From the NCBI GenBank assembly GCA_009731375.1, contig BJOX01000001.1, forward strand, positions 57,902 through 81,972: DNA of 24,071 nt. Direction: 5' to 3'. Shown in pieces: positions 18,081 through 24,071 of this stretch. Each line of letters begins with the position of its first letter. The stretch's first letter is position 1. This stretch comes from Paulinella micropora (Eukaryota; Cercozoa; Imbricatea; Euglyphida). Both the position numbers and the translations under genes were made by a program. The notes beneath the pieces are model-generated. The model saw only the letters and a program-made list of their open reading frames with translations. It did no database searches and was not told where the DNA came from.

Positions 18081-18108
18081 TTTTTTATAAGACATACACC
18101 ACGTGGGA

Positions 18109-18992
18109 NNNNNNNNNNNNNNNNNNNNNNNNNNNNNNNNNNNNNNNNNNNNNNNNNNNNNNNNNNNNNNNNNNNNNNNNNNNNNNNNNNNNNNNNNNNN
18201 NNNNNNNNNNNNNNNNNNNNNNNNNNNNNNNNNNNNNNNNNNNNNNNNNNNNNNNNNNNNNNNNNNNNNNNNNNNNNNNNNNNNNNNNNNNNNNNNNNNN
18301 NNNNNNNNNNNNNNNNNNNNNNNNNNNNNNNNNNNNNNNNNNNNNNNNNNNNNNNNNNNNNNNNNNNNNNNNNNNNNNNNNNNNNNNNNNNNNNNNNNNN
18401 NNNNNNNNNNNNNNNNNNNNNNNNNNNNNNNNNNNNNNNNNNNNNNNNNNNNNNNNNNNNNNNNNNNNNNNNNNNNNNNNNNNNNNNNNNNNNNNNNNNN
18501 NNNNNNNNNNNNNNNNNNNNNNNNNNNNNNNNNNNNNNNNNNNNNNNNNNNNNNNNNNNNNNNNNNNNNNNNNNNNNNNNNNNNNNNNNNNNNNNNNNNN
18601 NNNNNNNNNNNNNNNNNNNNNNNNNNNNNNNNNNNNNNNNNNNNNNNNNNNNNNNNNNNNNNNNNNNNNNNNNNNNNNNNNNNNNNNNNNNNNNNNNNNN
18701 NNNNNNNNNNNNNNNNNNNNNNNNNNNNNNNNNNNNNNNNNNNNNNNNNNNNNNNNNNNNNNNNNNNNNNNNNNNNNNNNNNNNNNNNNNNNNNNNNNNN
18801 NNNNNNNNNNNNNNNNNNNNNNNNNNNNNNNNNNNNNNNNNNNNNNNNNNNNNNNNNNNNNNNNNNNNNNNNNNNNNNNNNNNNNNNNNNNNNNNNNNNN
18901 NNNNNNNNNNNNNNNNNNNNNNNNNNNNNNNNNNNNNNNNNNNNNNNNNNNNNNNNNNNNNNNNNNNNNNNNNNNNNNNNNNNNNNNNNNNN
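18109..18992. other. assembly gap
   Basis: 884 N between the 25-bp minisatellite and a (CAA)n tract. It could hold further exons of gene B or the N-terminal exon of GCH1. Confidence 0.99.
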
Positions 18993-19020
18993 CAACAACA
19001 ACAACAACAACAACAACAAC
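18993..19020. repeat. (CAA)n microsatellite
   Basis: Nine CAA units at the right edge of the gap. Confidence 0.95.
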
Positions 19021-19031
19021 AAGAGTTTGAC

Positions 19032-21846
<2,815 letters not shown>

Positions 21847-21847
21847 G

Positions 21848-22507
21848 ATGAGAGTTGCGAACGAAGATGTCGAGAATGCTTTGATGCAAAGAACCTTAGA
21901 TGCAAGGATAAAGAACTTTAGATGCAAGGTTCAGGTAAGGAGGCTATTCCGACTAAAAATCTGGTCCGATTTCTGTAATACCTTTACATATTCTTTGGAC
22001 CACTGCTTCTATATGCTTCGCTTGTGCAAAACAACTTTTCGGACACTTGATGAACAAACTGTGTCCTCGTCAGTCACACTCATTCACCCACACACTCATA
22101 TTGTGTATTTTCACTTTCTTTCCTGAAAATGAAGAAATAGAATAAACCAGAGAGGGAGAGAAAAAGAACAGAAGCTAATTGTTTTCATGTTTCTATGTAG
22201 GTAACCAGATTTTCCATGCGGTCCCAACGAGGTTTTCTCGTGGGGGCGGTGGGCTTTTCCTTCGCATGTCTATACGCAGGTGCACATGGTAATACATACA
22301 TACATGCAAGTACTCATGCATGCATACAGACAGACAGACAGACAGGCAGAGAAAATTTTTTTTTCAGAGAAAAAATCATATACATGTACGATAGGCGATT
22401 CTGGGAGTCGATTGATTGCAGAACGCAAGTCAAAAGAAAGGCCTCTTATTGTTATCTTTGGACGGTATGATGGCATCTCTTGGGACACAGCATACGTAAC
22501 ACAATAA
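21848..22507 (+). CDS. gene C: small protein with one likely membrane segment (three exons)
   Basis: Exon c1 ends at 21934 (TTCAG|GTAAGG). Exon c2 is 22201-22288 (TTTCTATGTAG before, CATG|GTAATA after). Exon c3 is 22368-22507 (TTTTTTTTTCAG before, TAA at 22505-22507). Phases agree throughout. If translation starts at ATG 21848, c1 gives MRVANEDVENALMQRTLDAR then IKNFRCKVQ. If c1 is leader, the start is ATG 22216 and the protein is 71 residues. c2 encodes GFLVGAVGFSFACLYAGAHG, a good single transmembrane segment. c3 encodes EKKSYTCTIGDSGSRLIAER and a tail with RPLIVIFGRYDG. I do not recognise the protein; size and layout suggest a small organelle or endomembrane protein. It is head to head with gene B. 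Confidence 0.65.
21880..21929. repeat. short tandem duplication in the gene B/gene C start region
   Basis: AAGAACCTTAGATGCAAGG and AAGAACTTTAGATGCAAGG are present about 21 bp apart, within exon c1 and just upstream of the gene B start. Confidence 0.7.
22201..22288 (+). CDS. gene C exon c2 (membrane segment)
   Basis: Reads VTRFS then MRSQRGFLVGAVGFSFACLY and AGAH plus a split codon. Flanking splice signals are strong. Confidence 0.68.
22368..22507 (+). CDS. gene C exon c3 (stop codon)
   Basis: Reads (E)KKSYTCTIGDSGSRLIAER, KSKERPLIVIFGRYDG and ISWDTAYVTQ-TAA. The 3' splice site has an unbroken T tract before CAG. The last codons run into AATAAA. Confidence 0.68.
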
Positions 22508-22508
22508 A
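22503..22508 (+). promoter_or_regulatory. candidate polyadenylation signal of gene C
   Basis: AATAAA overlaps the TAA stop of gene C, and the (AATAC)n array begins directly after it. The 3' untranslated region would be very short or formed by the repeat. Confidence 0.45.
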
Positions 22509-23012
22509 GTACGATACAATACAATACAATACAATACGATACAATACAATACATACAATACAATACAAGACAATACAATACAATACAATACAATACAATA
22601 CAATAAGTCTACAATACAATACAATGCAATACCATGCAAAACAATACAATACAATTCAATGCAATGCAATACAATACAATACAATGCAATACAATACAAT
22701 ACAATACGATGCAAAATACAATGCAAAATACAATACAATACAATACAATACAATAAAATACAATACAATACAATACAATACAATACAATACAATACAATA
22801 CAATACAATACAATACAGTGCAATGCAATACAATACAATACAGTGCAATGCAATACAATACAATACAATACAATACAATGCAATACAATGCAATACAATA
22901 CAATACAATGCGATGCAATGCGATGCAATGCAATACAATACAACTACACTATACTACACTGCACCACACACACTAAATACATACAATACAATACAATACA
23001 ATACTTCACAAC
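22509..23012. repeat. (AATAC)n pentanucleotide array
   Basis: About 500 bp of CAATA pentamers with CAATG, CGATG and CAAAA variants and some non-pentameric stretches. Long Tyr/Asn/Ile or Cys/Ile/Val/Leu frames across it are repeat by-products. Confidence 0.97.
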
Positions 23013-23156
23013 GCAATACAATTTAATGAGACATTTTCAAAATGAGCCTGAGTTTCGACTGAGACTTATGTTAAAAACAACTCGCAAAAATAGATTATGA
23101 TTTTGATGTGTGTCCTCATGTGCTGTGATCAATAGGCGCAGTAGTCTTGACTCTGC
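23013..23156. other. unique sequence between arrays, unassigned
   Basis: A short plus frame reads MRHFQNEPEFRLRLMLKTTR and stops at 23098-23100. On the minus strand another frame reads THQNHNLFLRVVFNISLSRN. Neither has convincing splice sites or family similarity. Confidence 0.3.
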
Positions 23157-23218
23157 GTTGTTGTTGTTGTTGTTGTTGTTGTTGGTTTTGCTGTTTTTGT
23201 TGTTGTTGTTGTTGTTGC

Positions 23219-23249
<31 letters not shown>

Positions 23250-23375
23250 GCTGTTGTTGTTCCTGCTGCTGCTGCTGCTGTTGTTCTTGTTGTTGTTGTT
23301 GTTGTTGTTGTTGCTGTTGTTGTTGTTGTTGTTGTTGCTGTTGCTTTTGTTGTTGTCGTTGTTGTCATTGTTGTC

Positions 23376-23406
<31 letters not shown>

Positions 23407-23494
23407 TCATTGTTGTTATTGTTTTTGCTGTTGTTGCTGTTGCTGCTGCTGTTGTTGTTGTTGCTGTTGCTGATGTTGCTGTTGTTGTTGGTGC

Positions 23495-23556
<62 letters not shown>

Positions 23557-23593
23557 TTGTTGTTGTTGCTGTTGCTGTTGACGATGATGCTCA

Positions 23594-23654
<61 letters not shown>

Positions 23655-23665
23655 GATGATGATGA

Positions 23666-23735
<70 letters not shown>
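23157..23735. repeat. (TTG)n / (CTG)n trinucleotide array
   Basis: About 190 triplets that stay in one register with substitutions only. Variants are mostly TTG to CTG, with some ATG, TTT, TTC and few TCG, TCA or TTA. On the plus strand this frame is open and reads poly-Leu. On the minus strand the same register reads poly-Gln with a few His, Lys, Glu and four stops (TCA at about 23368 and 23407; TTA at about 23416 and 23697). No gene is called. Confidence 0.95.
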
Positions 23736-23736
<1 letters not shown>

Positions 23737-23775
23737 CTTTTCATGAGTACAGGCCAGGGGCAGGCAAAACGCACA

Positions 23776-23809
23776 TCTATCTATCTATCTATTTATCTAT
23801 CTATCTATG

Positions 23810-23842
<33 letters not shown>

Positions 23843-23865
23843 CTCTCTCTCTCTCTATCTATCTG

Positions 23866-23912
<47 letters not shown>
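23776..23912. repeat. (TCTA)n microsatellite
   Basis: Tetranucleotide array with a (CT)n interruption near 23843-23856 and single TTTA, TGTA and TGTC variants. It ends in the pyrimidine tract of the next exon's 3' splice site. Confidence 0.96.
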
Positions 23913-23913
<1 letters not shown>

Positions 23914-23954
23914 CCCTTTTTCTTCAACGTCCTTCCTCCTCTTCTTTTTTCCAG

Positions 23955-24071
23955 AACACAGTCTACCCGTGATTCCCATCCCGGACACATGCACAGTACA
24001 CAAATTACTGTTTGATGTGAAACTGCGTTCCTTTGCAAGGACTACATTCCTTTGCGACATCTCATCCATAT
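23955..24071 (+). CDS. candidate exon, unknown protein, cut by window edge
   Basis: A long pyrimidine tract ending CTTTTTTCCAG precedes a frame that is open to the window end with two leading bases: HSLPVIPIPDTCTVHKLLFD, VKLRSFARTTFLCDISSI. The tract is a textbook 3' splice site and the peptide is non-repetitive, so an internal or last exon is likely. The family is not recognised. The upstream exon was not found; the two preceding arrays would be intron. Confidence 0.5.

Noticed and set aside
22430-22943. Frames of repeated Cys-Ile-Val-Leu-Tyr in the CAATA array
   Set aside because: A pentamer repeat read in frame; no non-repeat sequence supports them.
23110-24015. 301-codon poly-Leu frame and the opposite 245-codon poly-Asn frame
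   Set aside because: Both run through the TTG array and the first continues into TCTA repeat. Flanking peptide is short and unconvincing.

Overview
The window is a fragment of a eukaryotic nuclear genome. It shows GT-AG spliceosomal introns whose reading phases can be checked across several exons, a decayed non-LTR retrotransposon with a poly(A) tail, AATAAA signals, and a very high load of microsatellites, mainly (ACAT)n/(ATGT)n with (GATA)n, (CT)n, (AATAC)n, (TTG)n and (AAT)n. Seven runs of N are assembly gaps, several next to C or G homopolymers. The species cannot be read from the sequence. A simple-sequence-rich microbial eukaryote such as a plasmodial slime mould (Physarum-like) is my guess, held weakly.

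Layout. Positions 1-4500 are almost wholly simple repeats and AT-rich filler, with one candidate exon at 4293-4368. Positions 4519-4985 hold two related foldback (inverted-repeat) elements. Positions 5740-6850 carry a 5'-truncated, frameshifted LINE-type reverse transcriptase on the minus strand, followed by a candidate first exon (6990-7047, minus). Positions 7060-8345 are mixed tetranucleotide arrays. Positions 8431-10055 hold an intron-poor gene, apparently broken by a frameshift, that encodes an Arg/Ser-repeat region, a basic nuclear-type segment and a collagen-like Gly-X-Y stretch. Positions 10330-12330 are strand-switching ACAT/ATGT arrays. Positions 12746-13751 contain exon candidates on both sides of a gap.

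The best-supported gene is GTP cyclohydrolase I (GCH1), minus strand, 17589 to 14769. Seven exons join in consistent phase and give about 155 residues with the zinc ligands and active-site motifs of the family. The N-terminal and last exons were not found. A second minus-strand gene ('gene B', 21846 to 19032) has six exon candidates, five of them in consistent phase, and is not recognised. A short plus-strand gene ('gene C', about 21848-22507) lies head to head with it and ends in a TAA that overlaps an AATAAA. A further plus-strand exon runs off the right edge (23955-24071).

The most unusual signal is shared by GCH1 and gene B. Many exons are accompanied by decayed tandem copies of one exon edge plus the adjoining intron. 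Copies of an exon's start with its 3' splice site lie upstream of the intact exon, and copies of an exon's end with its 5' splice site lie downstream. The clearest case is an 88-bp array giving four extra 3' splice sites in front of GCH1 exon 5. These copies are potential decoy splice sites; whether they are used is not known from the sequence.
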